A DNA stretch of 64,000 bases from Leptodactylus fallax (GCA_947044405.1 CAMRHE010000011.1:4456501-4520500); one strand, 5' to 3'. Positions 51,366 through 63,078 are shown, numbered from the stretch's first letter. Numbers and translations: made by a program. Notes: a model not told the origin generated them from the letters alone.

Positions 51366-52905
51366 TTATGTATCACTGCTTCAGACTAATCTCCTGGTGT
51401 GAAGGATCTCGTCCTACCGAAACCCATGTTCGGCACACTTGAGATCGCTTCAATTACCTCACACCCACCTCCAGTGAGTGTTCTGGGCCCATAGGATAAT
51501 ACGAAGTGAGCTTTCTAAATTTTATATATTTATTAACCCCTAAAAGGGTCGGTACTAGACACTTAACACATACAAAAAATACATGCAGCGGTTAGCAAGC
51601 AAATACAAGTGGAAAGCAACATGACACGGTGCACAAAATAAAAATGGGAATAAACAGAAGAAAAGGAAATATTACCAACACAAGCCTGTGATTGGTTCTC
51701 TGGGCTCCGGATGTAGAGCTCAGGGTGCATACTTAGATTCAGTCCCAAAGCATGCGTCCGGGCATGCTATTCACATGACTTTCAGCAGAAGAACATGTGG
51801 CCCCCACATGGCAGGCTTTTGTGTTTTCCCTGACCCCGCCCAGAGTGATGTCACTAGGGAGGGGAGTTACACCTACCGGCTTGGAGCCCCCGGACTAGAA
51901 AACGGTCCTGATTCCTCATCAGGTGACTGGACTGTCAGGCAAGTGGTATGATGGGACTCGGGGTGAGATCTCCATCATATAGACACCAAGGATGGCACCC
52001 CAATTCCCTTTGGATAGGGAGTTAAATGTCTGGATCTTTCTCAGGCGCCATGATTGGACTGACCGCGTGCGTCTTTCTCTGGGGCACCTACAGAATTTAT
52101 CAGGGTAACTGTGGGGTGCCTCCTTTAGCAGATATGGGCATAAAACTATGATCTCTCTGATCTATCAGCATTGCCAGATAGTCTCAGTGTAACGTGGTTG
52201 AACAAGAAACCCCTGGTGAGAGGTGGAGGATTTGCAAGAGTGTGTTAATTAACCAGCAACAGGGATCCAGTTTCCTATAGCTGAGCTGAGGGGAGTTTGA
52301 ACAAATGGTCCACAAGGGGGAGGGAAGGGGTTGGCTAGATACATATTTGTACAGAAATACATATATGGGAGTCCCCGATCATCACACCTGGAAATCGAAT
52401 TTTGGCTTGTGACCAGATAACCCTTGTCTTCTGATTCAAACCCTGAAATGATCTCTTGGAATACCGACCCTTTTGGCTTTTGTTACTGGAGACGATTTGT
52501 CTACTGATTCTTGTCCTGACATGATCTATTGGAATACGACCTTTTGGCTTATTATTGGAATATCATTTTCTCCTAGTTCAGACGTCACAGACTTCTACCA
52601 GGACTTTACCTTCCAGATTGTTCACCTCTTCTAGATATCCTAGTAAGTGAATTGTGGGCTCTGGTTTTGTTTTCAGTAAGTGGAACATTTATTTCCTGCA
52701 CGGTTTCTGGTGGTGATAACTTGGGACCCCCAAATTCAGCAAAGTCTATCTGGTCTTGCGGCTGGTGCTGGTGAAGGCATTGGGGGGGTGGTCTGGGCCT
52801 ATCTCACAGCGCTGTGCTGGATTTAAATAGCCTGATCTACTGTTCGCTGTTATCAGCCAAATTCTTCTTTTGCTATTATTTGCACCTATAACTCAACCAT
52901 AACAG
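51366..52905. other. Unassigned, possible LTR-like part
   Basis: 52390-52660 repeats phrases such as GATCTCTTGGAATACCGACC and GATCTATTGGAATACGACC with CTTTTGGCTT, a style I associate with frog gypsy LTRs, but no ends, target duplication or second copy are visible here. The rest shows nothing recognisable. Confidence 0.35.
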
Positions 52906-53462
52906 GCATGACAATTTACAAAATTTCAAGACAAATTTGTGACATGCCATCAGTGTTCCTGCCAGTTGAAAAGTGATAAAGAATTTAGTGTAGAAAAAAG
53001 CCACCATAAATTACCCCTTTATGGGTGCACAAGCAGCACCAAGGAATGACAATTTACAGAATTTCAAGAAAAATTTGTGGCACACAGTCAGTGTGCCTAG
53101 CCTGCCAGCTGAAAAAAATGGACTATCTTCCAAAAGTGATCATGAGGAAGAAGTTGTTCTTCTTCCTCATTGTTATCTGCTCCATCAATTCTGTGGTTTG
53201 TTGCATGCAGTATACTGCTGCTCAAACTGACAGTTCAGCATGTGCCACTCAAAGTATTTTTCCATGTGTACCAAGGCGGTTTGTATGTATGGATTGACAG
53301 GAAAAAAAAGTTAAAGTGGTTCTCCAGAATAATTTTTTATTTTTTTTATATTAGGCCAGGGAAGGTAAAAAAACAAAACAAAAACTCACCTGTCCCCAGT
53401 GCTTTGGTGCCTAGAAGTAAAGTCCTGTTCTGCCAATCAGTGACCTCAGTGTGACGTTCCAT

Positions 53463-55130
53463 AATAATAATAATAATAATAATAATAATAGTCCTTTAAT
53501 AGTCCCACAATGGGGAAATTCAGTGTGTTACAGCAGCAAAGATAAGATAAGATAAGCAGATACAAATACAAATACAACATGTACAGGAATGTTCCAAGGT
53601 GAGAGGCATTACATTAATAGCAGACAGACAGATAGGACGTAGCAGAGGAGGGGGGGGGGGGATATAACAGGCAGAGAGATATTTCCGTTCTCTGTGTGTA
53701 ATGATCTCCGCTTAGGTCGGTGTTGGTTGTACAGCCTAACCGCGGTGGGGAGGAAAGACTTCCGATAGCGCTCCTTCTCACACCTAGGGTGGAGCAGTCG
53801 GTCACTGACAGTACTGCTCAGCGCGATCACAGTCTCATGCATGGGATGGGACTTCTTCTTCTGCATGGAGCTCACCACAGACAGTATTCTTCTGTCACCC
53901 ACCACCTGCACTGGGTCCAGTGGGCTCCCCAGGACAGAGCTGGCCCTTCTAATCAGCTTGTCAAGTTTATTTCTGTCCCTGGTTGATATACTGCTCCCCC
54001 AGCAGGCCACTCCAAAGAAGATGGCTGATGCCACTACCGAGTTGAAGAAAGTTCTAAGAAGTGCCCCCCGGATTCCAAAGGCTCTCAGTTTCCTAAGCAG
54101 GTAGAGCCTGCTGTGGCCCCTTCCTGTACAGGGCCTCCATATGATCTGCCCAGTCCAGCTTATTATTAAGGAGCAAACCCAGGTACTTATAGGTGTTCAC
54201 AATCTCGATGCCCGTCCTCAGGATGTCCACTGGATTTGGAGGGCATCTGCCTTTGCGGAAGTCCACCACCATCTCCTTGGTCTTCCCCGCGTTAATCTTC
54301 AGGTGGTTCCGCTGGCACCAGTCCACAAAATCCCGGTTCAGTTCTCTGTACTCCCTGTCATCATCATCTGTGATGAGACCCACTATTGCAGAGTCGTCAG
54401 AATACTTCTGTAGGTAGCAGCTGGATGAGTTGCACCTAAAATCTGCAGTGTACAGTGTGAAGAGGAAAGGGGCGAGAACCGTACCCTGAGGTGCCCCCGT
54501 ATTACAGATCACGGTACCTGACACACAGTCTCGGGCTCTCACGTATTGAGGTCGATTTGTGAGGTAGTCTAGGATCCAGTTGGAGAGGTGGTGGTCCACT
54601 CCAGCAAGGCCCAGCTTGTCCCTCAATAACCTGGGCTGTATGGTGTTAAAAGCACTGGAGAAGTCAAAGAACATTATTCTCACTGTGTTCCCTGGTTTCT
54701 CCAGGTGAGACAGAGCCCTGTGCAGAAGATGGATGATGGCATCATCTACCCCAATGCCCGGCCGATAAGCAAACTGGAGGGGGTCCATAGCGGGGCTCAC
54801 TAGAGGGCGGAGATGTGTGAGAACCAATCTCTCCAAGATCTTCATCAGGTGGGATGTCAGTGCTACAGGTCTGTAGTCGTTGAGGTCCATAGGGTGGGGT
54901 TTCTTTGGAACTGGTACCACACAAGAAGATTTCCATAATTCAGGGACTATTTCCTGCCTCAGGCTCATATTATACATATATGTAATTATACCACACAGCT
55001 GGTCCCCGCAAGTCTTAATTAGCCTTGCACTGATGTCATCTGGCCCTGCGGCTTTCCTCGCCTTGATCTTTTTCATCTCCTTCCTCACCTTCCTCCATGT
55101 CCTTCACTGAGGCTGCTGATTGTTCTCAGC
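53463..55130 (-). mobile_element. Rex1-like LINE, minus strand, 5'-truncated
   Basis: The 3' tail is an (AAT)n run at 53463-53490 on the plus strand, followed by the 3' UTR (CCCACAATGGGGAAATTCAG complement) and a long RT frame. Better kept than the plus-strand copy at 33200. The 5' end stops near 55130 inside the ORF, so the endonuclease is missing. Confidence 0.87.
53609..55088 (-). pseudogene. Rex1-like LINE reverse transcriptase
   Basis: Frame 55088-54093 (331 codons) covers KARKAAGPDDIS, LNDYRPVALTSHLMKILERL, DPLQFAYRPGIGVDDAI, MFFDFSSAFNTIQP, NTGAPQGTVLAPFLFTLYTAD, the active-site YSDDSAIVGLI, and TYKYLGLLLNNKLDWADH. A shift near 54110 moves the end to frame 54034-53609: FFGVACWGSSISTRDRNKLDKL, RASSVLGSPLDPVQVVGDRR, and a terminal LYNQHRPKRR. 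This is a CR1/Jockey-group reverse transcriptase; I favour Rex1/Babar. Only one indel in ~470 codons but 5'-truncated, so not autonomous. Confidence 0.87.
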
Positions 55131-56588
55131 GATCACATGCAGGTTTTGACCTCCTCCGGGCCTAATTTAAAAAAAAATAAAAAATCCTAGACAACCCCTT
55201 TAACAGATTTTTCTGACTACCACAGGATGAGTCAGCCGTCTAGTGTCTGTAGAACTCTGTGCAAACTGCAGCAGACTCAGGCTCACAGCAAATTTCAGAA
55301 ATTCTCCTTCCCCACACTCCTATGATTTCTCTTACTATCTGCCTGTAATTGATTAAATCTAACTAAACTTCACCCACTTCTATTCTTCCTATTATTCTGC
55401 AGTTTTATTACATTGTTGCTGTTTTCCAGTAAAATATTGAGCTATTGCTTTTGATCATGCAATTGTGATGATAACACATGTGTCACATCGCAAAATGGCT
55501 TTGCCTTTTTCTGCTAAAATATTATATTCTGCCTGACACATCAGAACTGTAAGGTCTCCACCTACCACTCATTAGTGACTGAGAGGCTGTCAGGTGATGC
55601 CAGAACCACAGCCAATGTCACACACACTTGTCCCCTCTGTATTTTCAATGTGTGTCGCAGCAGCCATTTTAGTTTGAGGAATTGTAAAGTGTTTGGTTTT
55701 GTAGAAAAAAATAAAATAACAATTTGGAATATTCGGGTTGAATCCAGATCGTAATGAATCGGTTTTCCCTTTCATTGCTCACTCCTACTGGATAAAAACC
55801 CATCATGATTATGTCAAAGGGCATTACATCTAGGGTAAATCCAAATCCACATCATATTTCACCTTATGTATTGCATGTTTTGAAATCTACAGTGACAACC
55901 TGAAGCTTCTCCTCAACATAATGAAAATCCACAGCATGCTCATTTTTCTGCATGGATTTTTCACAATGTGTGACAAGCATAATATCCAAATAGGATGGCA
56001 CGCATAATACCCTGTGATACAAAACTATTGCAGTGTATTACAGTACCAGACAAAAGTCTGGATACTCCTTTCATTTGATGATTAGTATAATGCCCTCTTA
56101 TACTGTGTGCCTACATACAGTATAATGTAACCTCAGTGCTCCCACACAATATAATTCCCTCTTGTGGCCAATAAACAGTACACCATTACATAATTGCCCC
56201 CAAACACAGTATAATGCTCCCTTAGTACCCACACACTATAATGTAACCTCAGTGCCCCACACAATATAATGCTCCATGTGGCCCACGGACAGTATAATGT
56301 ACCCCAGTGACCCTCAAATTAAAATGTAAAAAAAAAGTAATGCTCACACTTCCCCATTCCCCCGAAACTGTATATTGGTCCACTTCCATCCCTGCTATCA
56401 ACAAAACAATCAGATCATTGATTGGATGGCTGCATTATGGCCATTCAAAATCTAAATTTTTGATTGAAAATATCAGTAATTTCAACCTAGGATCAGCCAT
56501 AACAATATCTGAAATGAAAGCTCATTGTTGTTTTTGTCTGTCTATATGTGTCTTTGTACTGTCCAGGGGTATCCTTAATTGAAGAAAA
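55131..56588. other. Mostly unassigned; transposon ends
   Basis: CTAGACAACCCCTTTAAC at 55189-55206 is one end of a TTAAAGGGG MITE. CAGTACCAGACAAAAGTCTGGATAC at 56043 looks like a lone Tc1-type terminus. 56080-56330 is a loose tandem of TATAATG(T/C) plus CCCACACA phrases. No gene seen. Confidence 0.45.
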
Positions 56589-57080
56589 ATCAACAAGACA
56601 ATGACCCTAAGCACACAGCTAAAATAACAAAGGAGTGGCTTCGGAACAACTCTGTGACCATTCTTGACTGGCCCAGCCAGAGCCCTGACCTCAACCCAAT
56701 TGAGCATCTCTGGAGAGACCTAAAAATGGCTGTCCACCAACGTTCACCATCCAACCTGAGGGAACTGAAGAGGATCCCCAAATCCAGATGTGAAAAACTT
56801 GTTGCATCATTCCCAAGAAGACTCATGGCTGTACTAGCTCAAAAGGGTGCTTCTACTCAATACTGAGCAAAGGGTCTGAATACTTATGACCATGTGATAT
56901 TTCAGTTTTTCTTTAATAAATTTGCAAAAATATCTACATTTCTGTTTTTTTTCTGTCAAGATGGGGTGCTGAGTGTACATTAATGAGAAATAAAATGAAC
57001 TTTTTTGCTTTTATCAAATGGCTGCAATGAAACAAAGAGTGAAAAATTTAAAGGGGTCTGGATACTTTCCGTACCCACTG
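56589..57080 (+). mobile_element. Tc1-like transposon A, 3' half copy
   Basis: Plus-strand copy beginning inside the transposase at [17 protein letters not shown] and running to the right terminus (ATACTTTCCGTACCCACTG then TA). The frame to 56866 keeps [20 protein letters not shown] and ends MAVLAQKGASTQY, with about nine residues deleted after LRELKR. The 5' half is absent. Confidence 0.9.
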
Positions 57081-57124
57081 TAAATCATTGACTTTAATGT
57101 TAGTCCATGTATGCTCTACAGATC

Positions 57125-57900
57125 TATTGCATTTTAACCCCTTCTTGTTGGTGGCATTTTTCAATTTTCATTTTTGACTTCCTACCTTCCAAACCCCATA
57201 ACTTTGTTATTTTTCCATTCACAGAGCCAAATGAGAGCTTTGTGTTTGTGGGACAAATTGTACTTCGTAATAGTACTAATATTCTTTGCGACGTACTGGG
57301 AAGCTGTAAAATAATTCAGAATGAGGGGAAAATTGGAGAAAAACTATGTTTGTGCAAATTTCTTAAGGACTTTGTTTTTTGGCTTTGTGCAGCCAAAATG
57401 ACATGTCAAATTCTTATGGGAGGCAAAATGGAAAAAAACGACAGTTTGGCTCTTTTGATGTTTTTTCCTGTATCCTGTATGGGAAAAATAATTGTATATG
57501 TTTGCAGTCTTGGTGTTTTCGGAAAGTGGGGTAATTTGAATTTTTATTGATTTTTTTTTTTTACATTTTTAAAACCCTTTTTTATTTATTTTACTATTTT
57601 ATTAGCCCACCTAGGGGGCTTGAACCTGCAATCTTTTGATTGCAAGCCCTATAGACTGCAATACAACTGTCACAGACTAGCCTCAATAGTGATATTCATA
57701 TGGCAAGTGTAGAAGCCTTCTTAAGGCTGCCCTAGGAACAGGACAGCTCCTGCTGCGCTGGAGCCTTTCTGCAACATAGAAGGTACGGCGCCGGAGGGGA
57801 CCGACACCAGGGGCCATTTTTTGATTTTGGGTGAAGGTTAGCCACACATTACGTCAGAGACCTGGTAACTATGCTGCAGAGTGACCGCCATCTTTAAAGA
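57125..57900 (+). mobile_element. TTAACCCC-family fragment
   Basis: Starts TTTTAACCCCTTCTTG and shares with 2624-3918 the phrases CCATAACTTTGTTATTTTTCC, GGGACAAATTGTACTTCG, ACTGGGAAGCTG and ATTCAGAATGAGG. No closing right arm before 58200. The frame at 57107-57550 has no domain. Confidence 0.6.
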
Positions 57901-58200
57901 CATGACATCTGCCATAACAGTTGGTGTGTTTTACTGTCTGACTGTTGGAGAACAGTGAGCACGTGTGTGGGGCTCCTATTAGTCCTGAATACAACAGGTG
58001 GTGGCACCGTGTATCTGGAGTGTATGGCCTGAGTTGGGGTTTGATTTATGGCCAATTTTCAGCCTGAGTGAAGGGTGAGTGCAAGTCTGAGTGAGTAGAG
58101 TAAATGAACCTCTTGTAGTCGCACCCACATCACGTACTATGATAGTGCACATGTGACAATAAAACAAACCTTTATTCTTGAAGATTTTGTTGTTGGCTGA

Positions 58201-59684
58201 CAGGGTCGGACTGGCCCACCAGGGGACCGGTGAATACCGCGGTGAGCCCCGTGCCTGTCAGGGGCTCTACCAGACCTCCACTGCTATTTTATAATAGGCA
58301 GTGGAGTTGTGGTAACGGACCCTATTCACTTACTTTTCCCTCTCCTGGCCAGTGGCCCTCCCCACGTGCGCTATGCATTACGTCATTGCGGCGTACAGGG
58401 TCCAGTATGAAGCGGGAAAAGGAAAAGCCAGTGGCCTACAAGCTAAGCACTGACACTTGCCTGCTCTCTGGCGCCTCCTACTTCTTCCTTCTCTGGGCAC
58501 ACATGACGTCACATCAGTGTGCTCGGAGCAAGAAGGAGCGTGACCGGGGAACAGACAGGTAAGTAATCACCCAATCTACTATAGGGGGACCAGTGAAGGG
58601 GCCCCTTCACTATCCCCCCCCCCATACAGTGTCCCCTTCACTGGTCCCCTATACAGTATGGGCACCATTGATGGGGCCATTATATTGTGGGGGGGGCAGT
58701 GATGGAGGCCAATAGCCTGGGGGACATTAAAGAGGTCCTTTCATGTCCTTAGGCACATGCGGTTTTATATAATGCTAGAAAGCCAACAGTACGCTGAATT
58801 CAGCGCACTGTTGGCTTTCCCGTTATGTGTTCCGAGGCTGGAGATATCGGTGCTGTTAGTTTCAGCCCACTATCAGAAGGGCATTCCTGACAGTCTAGCT
58901 GGGCTGTGAGGAATGCCACCCCTGACAGTACTCATCCATAGACTTCTACTGGGGGGGGGAGTTCCTCACAGCTCAGCGTCATCACTGAGCCCTGGGGCAC
59001 ATAACTGAATTCAGAGCACTGTTGGCTTTCTGGAGCGATCACTGTGGCAGCCGCTAGGAAGGTGTAAAAAAAAAAAAAAAAAAAAGCATACTCACCTGTC
59101 CCCAGCACCCAGTTGTCCCCTGCCTGTGTCTGTTTGGTCTCATAGCGCCACCTCATTTCTGGAAATCCTGTACCTACTTGGTCCTAGCGGGCACGAGATG
59201 CAGGACTCCCAGCAAGGAGGCTAGACTGAATGGACATTGGCAGCGGACAACGGAGTGCCGGGGACAGGCGAGTAAGCTTTTTTATTTATTTATTTTTTAT
59301 TTTACACCTCCCGCCCGGCACATGGATTGCTCCAATTCCTGGACAACCTCTTTAAAGGGTTTATCCATCTTTCTAATATTGATTGTCCTTAGGATAGGCC
59401 ATCAATATTACATCTGTGGGGATACAACAGCCAGGACCTCTGCAGATCAGCTTTTTCAGGACAGAGCGGCTACAGGTAATGGTAACAATTCTAGGAGCCA
59501 CGCTGTTCACTTGCCATACAGGGTGTACCAGTGGTTTAAGTAGTGCAGTGGTGCACATGGTATGGCACCCAACATGTTATTACCTTTAGTTGTTCTGTAG
59601 GTACCACTGATCTGCAGGGGTCCTGGCAGTGGATCTCTAAAAACAATTCCACTGGTGGGACCTAGACATCCCAGTCCGACAATG
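58201..59684. mobile_element. hAT element G2, upstream of CAPZA2 exon 1
   Basis: Ends CAGGGTCGGACTGGCCCACC and ATCCCAGTCCGACAATG; TTGGCTGA is exactly duplicated (58193-58200 and 59685-59692). 1484 bp, non-autonomous. It shares with G1 the blocks ACCATTGATGGGGCCATTAT, GCATACTCACCTGTCCCCAG, GGTTTATCCATCTTTCTAAT and GATACAACAGCCAGGACCTC, so both belong to one family. It ends about 470 bp before the start codon of the CAPZA2-like exon. Confidence 0.93.
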
Positions 59685-59999
59685 TTGGCTGAGAACATGA
59701 CTATTTGAAGTGATTTCTGCATTCGGCTGTTCATTAGACAACTCGCACAGACTCTTTGCACTCCCTTATCAGACAGTCTACTTGTTGATGCTGATGGTGG
59801 AGAATCACATCGCCTGCCAACAATCTAGTGTATTGCCAGCCACAGGTTAAGATTCTAGCAATCGCAAGATATAGGAGTGCTCCTCAGATGTGCCACTGCA
59901 CAAGAACATACGGAGGTCACAAGAATGTGCAGTGCCCTTTATGACCGCAGGGTGGAACCGTTGATTTCGGCTACAGAGTACATATTACATTACAGAGCG

Positions 60000-60153
60000 C
60001 ACACCTAGGCTTTCCCACACCGTCAGACACACGTGACTCTCTCCAGTCACTGAGCGCGCTCCCGCTACGCTTCTCCCTGATCCTGGCCGCTCTGTGACGT
60101 CAGGCTCCGCCCAGAGGGCGCGCACAGTCAGTCAGGAAAAGGGGGTGAAGAAG
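60000..60153 (+). promoter_or_regulatory. CpG-rich promoter and 5' UTR of CAPZA2-like gene
   Basis: A GC-rich stretch with many CpGs leads into the start codon. A perfect cAMP-response element TGACGTCA lies at 60095-60102, followed by GGCTCCGCCC (GC-box type) at 60103-60112. No TATA box is visible, as usual for housekeeping genes. The transcription start is not defined by sequence alone. Confidence 0.65.
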
Positions 60154-60192
60154 ATGGCGGACGTGGAAGATCAGCTGTCCGATGAGGACAAG
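60154..60192 (+). CDS. capza2: F-actin-capping protein subunit alpha-2, first coding exon
   Basis: The exon encodes MADVEDQLSDEDK, 13 codons from ATG in a good start context (AAGATGG). The exon then meets AAG|GTTGGT, a GT splice donor in phase 0. From memory, human CAPZA2 starts MADLEEQLSDEEK and its next exon continues VRIAAKF; 10 of 13 residues agree, against 8 for CAPZA1. The protein is the alpha chain of the CapZ heterodimer that caps actin filament barbed ends. Exons 2 onward are not in the window. The exon sits in a CpG-rich promoter and is the only host coding sequence I can support. Chance similarity is possible over 13 residues, but the exon length, phase and promoter context agree. 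Confidence 0.75.
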
Positions 60193-61784
60193 GTTGGTGT
60201 GTGGCTGTGCACTGGCGGCCAGTCCGCTCTGTGTAATCATTGTGCTGTCAGCTGCTGTGTAGGTACACGGATCAGACTGTGGGAGGCGCTGTATCTCGTC
60301 TGTTATTGTGTGTAGGCCCGTTTGTGGCCGGTTACGGGATGGGCTGGCAGGTGACTTCAGTACCGGGTGACAGCCTAACTCTAGCTCCGGGGTGTCAGAC
60401 TTCCGCTCGGGCCATGGGAGGCTGCGGCTCGTTTCTTCTTCTTCTGCCAGGGTGTCCGCTCCTTGTACGGCCTCAGCCGAAAATAGGAACCAGGAGGGTG
60501 GAGACCCGGGCACACAGGGGGCCACAGGGAGGCTCGGCCCTAGATGGCTACAGTGCAGGCACCTCGTCCTGTACAAGGCAGTATAGGACGTTTATAATGA
60601 TGCCAGGGTCTCCAGCCCATAGTGCTGTAGTTAGAGTGCTACCTTATCACATTCACTGCCAGGATGTGCCCTGCTGACTATAGTTCTGCACCTTATATAG
60701 ACGCAGTGACATGGCAGGGTGAGCCCTAGTGTGGTGAGTCTTTCTCCGTATAGTCTGCACATATTGGATGATATTGTGTGGGTACTCCTCATTCCTGTCT
60801 ACAATGGGGGGCTATACTAAATATGGAGCAGGGAGCCTGCACTACCTCTCTTCAGATCATACTTACCACCCACCAGTACCCCTAAGTCCTGTGTAAGGGC
60901 TGCTGTAGGTGACAGAGTAATTTCATGTCACCATGTATTGCACAGTTGCGGCCTACAGCAACTGGGCAATATAGTGAAATAACATTATGTCACTGTGTAT
61001 GCAAAGTCAATGTGGCCCAGACTAAGTTCACATCTGCGTTGGAGACTCCATCTCGGTGTGTGTCAAACATGGCGGGGCGAAACAAGGTCTGTAAGTCTGA
61101 CTTTTTTCAGCTGATGGTTTTAATTTTTAAAAGAACCCCCTATGGATCCCATTATGGTTAATAAGCTTCGTCAGGCTCCATATGTGACTGCTGTTGTAGT
61201 GGTCCTCCGACTGACCAGAACAATGGATAGGCTGACGTTAGGTTGAACCTAGCGTCAGTCAGTACACAGGACAGCATGCCACCAATGGCGGGGACAGAAT
61301 TAGAAATTCAGTGATATGCTTGATACAAAATGAACTACCTCACTTTATTGAAGTGTTCTGAAATGGCCTACACAAAAGCTGGACCTGTCATTAGAACTCA
61401 GTCTCTGTTGCTAACAACAACATAATAGTTTACTCATTAGGATGGAAGACCTTTTGGAAGGAATACTGTACACTTTAGGAACCAGTTTAATTTCTTTAGT
61501 AGCCAGACATAAGGTCTCCTGTAAACCTCTACAGAAAAGAACCAATATGAGCTATTCTCTGTTCACATTAAAGGGATTTTCTCATGAACACGACGTATCC
61601 CCATAAACAGGATGTAAGGGTCTAATTGGCAGGGGTCTTACCCAATTTAAATGCAACTATGGGTGCACATGCTTGGTCATTCAGTCTCGTAAAGAGATGA
61701 GTGACAGTTCACATTCATTCATTACCATTGCTTCATTTAAATGGGGAAGGGGGAGGTACACAAGATCCCTGTTCTTGTGATTCA
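60193..61784 (+). other. Start of intron 1 of the CAPZA2-like gene
   Basis: GC-rich at first (to about 60560), then ordinary sequence. No second exon encoding VRIAAKF-like residues was seen. Frames at 60100-60677 on both strands are CpG-island chance frames. 61565-61650 (AAAGGGATTTTCTCATGAAC) resembles a TTAAAGGG MITE start. Confidence 0.5.
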
Positions 61785-61921
61785 GTCATAGATTATAAGC
61801 TCTTGTGGTTAGGGCCCTGTATCCCACTATGCCAGTTGGTCACTGTTAGTATTGTACTTGTGTTTTGTATATTTTGTATGTAAATCCTCAGATGTACAGC
61901 ACCATTAAATTAATAGTGCTC
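61785..61921 (+). mobile_element. L2-like LINE B, 3' UTR fragment
   Basis: CATAGATTATAAGCTCTTGTGGTTAGGGCCCTGTATC-type text through AGCACCATTAAATTAATAG matches the LINE B 3' UTR at 48216-48355. Its end is interrupted by MITE M1. Confidence 0.8.
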
Positions 61922-61924
61922 TAA

Positions 61925-62145
61925 GGCTACGGCCCCACATTGCAGAAACACAGCTTTTTTTTGTTGCAGATTTTGCTGCGTTTTTTTGAGCCAAAGCCAG
62001 GAGTGGATTTAGCAGCAGGTAGAAGTATAAGAACTTCCTATATATTTCCCATTCCTTTTGTAGCCATTCTTGGCTTTGGCTCAAAAACCGCAGGAAAATC
62101 TGCAACAAAAAAAAAGCTTTGTTTCCGCAACATGGGGCTGTAGCC
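61925..62145. mobile_element. Foldback MITE M1, copy 3
   Basis: GGCTACGGCCCCACATTGC to CATGGGGCTGTAGCC, with TAA on both sides (61922-61924 and 62146-62148). 221 bp, arms paired around the GAGCCAAAGCCA blocks. Confidence 0.88.
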
Positions 62146-62509
62146 TAAAAGAGTGTTGCCGTTATAGCATTTATGGCTATATCCATAGGATATGGCATAA
62201 ATACCTGATAGATGTGGGTCTCACATCAGGAACCTGCATCTGTTGGGGCACAGTTTGTCTCCAAAAGTGAATAAGGAGCCCATGAGCATAGCAGGAAATC
62301 TACACTAGATTGTAGCTGACATTATTTTGGCCGCCATTTATAACAGAAAACTGGCAAAAATAATAAATCTACTGGGGCAAATGGGCCTGTCCATGCAAAG
62401 ACCCCTTCTTGGGATGTGCAAGAAAAGCCTAAAAACATGGCCTTTTTTACGCCATTTTACATTGTGATTTTAATTCCTATGGATATACCATTACGATTTG
62501 AAAAATCCC

Positions 62510-62850
62510 TTAAGGCCAGGGTCCCACGTGGCATAAACGCTGCAGAGAAAAAAGAGTTGTTTTACAGTAACAGCAAAGTGCATGGGATTCTGGTGAATCC
62601 CATCCCCACTTTGTGTTAAAATACACAGTCGTGGTTTTGGAAATCGAAGCATGTGAATTATACCTACGGAAACGCCAGCAGTTTCTCTATAGGTATAATT
62701 GAAACAGAAAGTCCACAGAGGAGAAAACTGCAAACTTTCTGTCAAAAGCGCTGCAGGAAGAACCGCGATGCGTTGCTGCCGTGTCTTTTTTTTTTTTTTT
62801 TTTCCCCCCACAGCGCTTTTTTGCTGAGGGGGCACCACATGGGACCTTAG
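62510..62850. mobile_element. MITE-like repeat M2, copy 2
   Basis: AAGGCCAGGGTCCCACGTGGC at the left and CACCACATGGGACCTTAGCCTT at the right are inverted ends. It shares TACCTACGGAAA and TATAGGTATAATTGAA with 23140-23470. A T18/C6 run lies near 62786-62809. Confidence 0.75.
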
Positions 62851-63064
62851 CCTTAGGCCCCATGTTGCGGAAACGCAGCTTTTTTTTGTTGCAGGTTTTG
62901 CTGTATTTTTTGAGCCAAAGCCAATGGCTACAAAAGGAATGGGAAGTATATAGGAAGTTCTTATACTTTTACCTTCTGCTTAATCCACTCCTGGTTTTGG
63001 CTCAAAAAACCACAACAAAATCTGCAACAAAAAAGCTGCATTTCAGCAACGTAGGGCCTCAGCC
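62850..63064. mobile_element. Foldback MITE M1, copy 4
   Basis: GGCCCCATGTTGCGGAAACGCAGC at the left and ACGTAGGGCCTCAGCC at the right, with TAA following. It abuts the right end of M2 with no spacer, so it was inserted at or beside that end. Confidence 0.82.
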
Positions 63065-63078
63065 TAAAGAGTCTTTCG

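Larger units (their letters stand above)
50400..53115. repeat. Decayed repeat units, split into two clusters
   Basis: A block of about 60 bases (GACAATTTACAGAATTTCAA, then GAAAAATTTGTGGCACAC and GTGCCT..CTGCCAGCTGAAAA) occurs near 50405, 50530, 50727, 52911 and 53049. Spacing is 125-200 bases within clusters. The two clusters are separated by about 1.9 kb of other sequence (50965-52905). No protein is recognisable in any copy. Confidence 0.6.

Noticed and set aside
53025..53297. Possible secreted Cys-rich peptide (FFFLIVICSINSVVCCMQ...)
   Set aside because: It has a hydrophobic stretch but falls inside the decayed 50.4-53.1 kb repeat and has no splice or promoter context.
57107..57550. 147-codon ORF with CDVLGSCKIIQNEGK
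   Set aside because: It is within a TTAACCCC-family repeat and matches non-coding text at 2635-2874 in another copy.
60100..60677. 158- and 145-codon ORFs on both strands over the CAPZA2 promoter
   Set aside because: CpG-rich sequence is poor in stop codons; both strands are open at once and the real start is the short exon at 60154.
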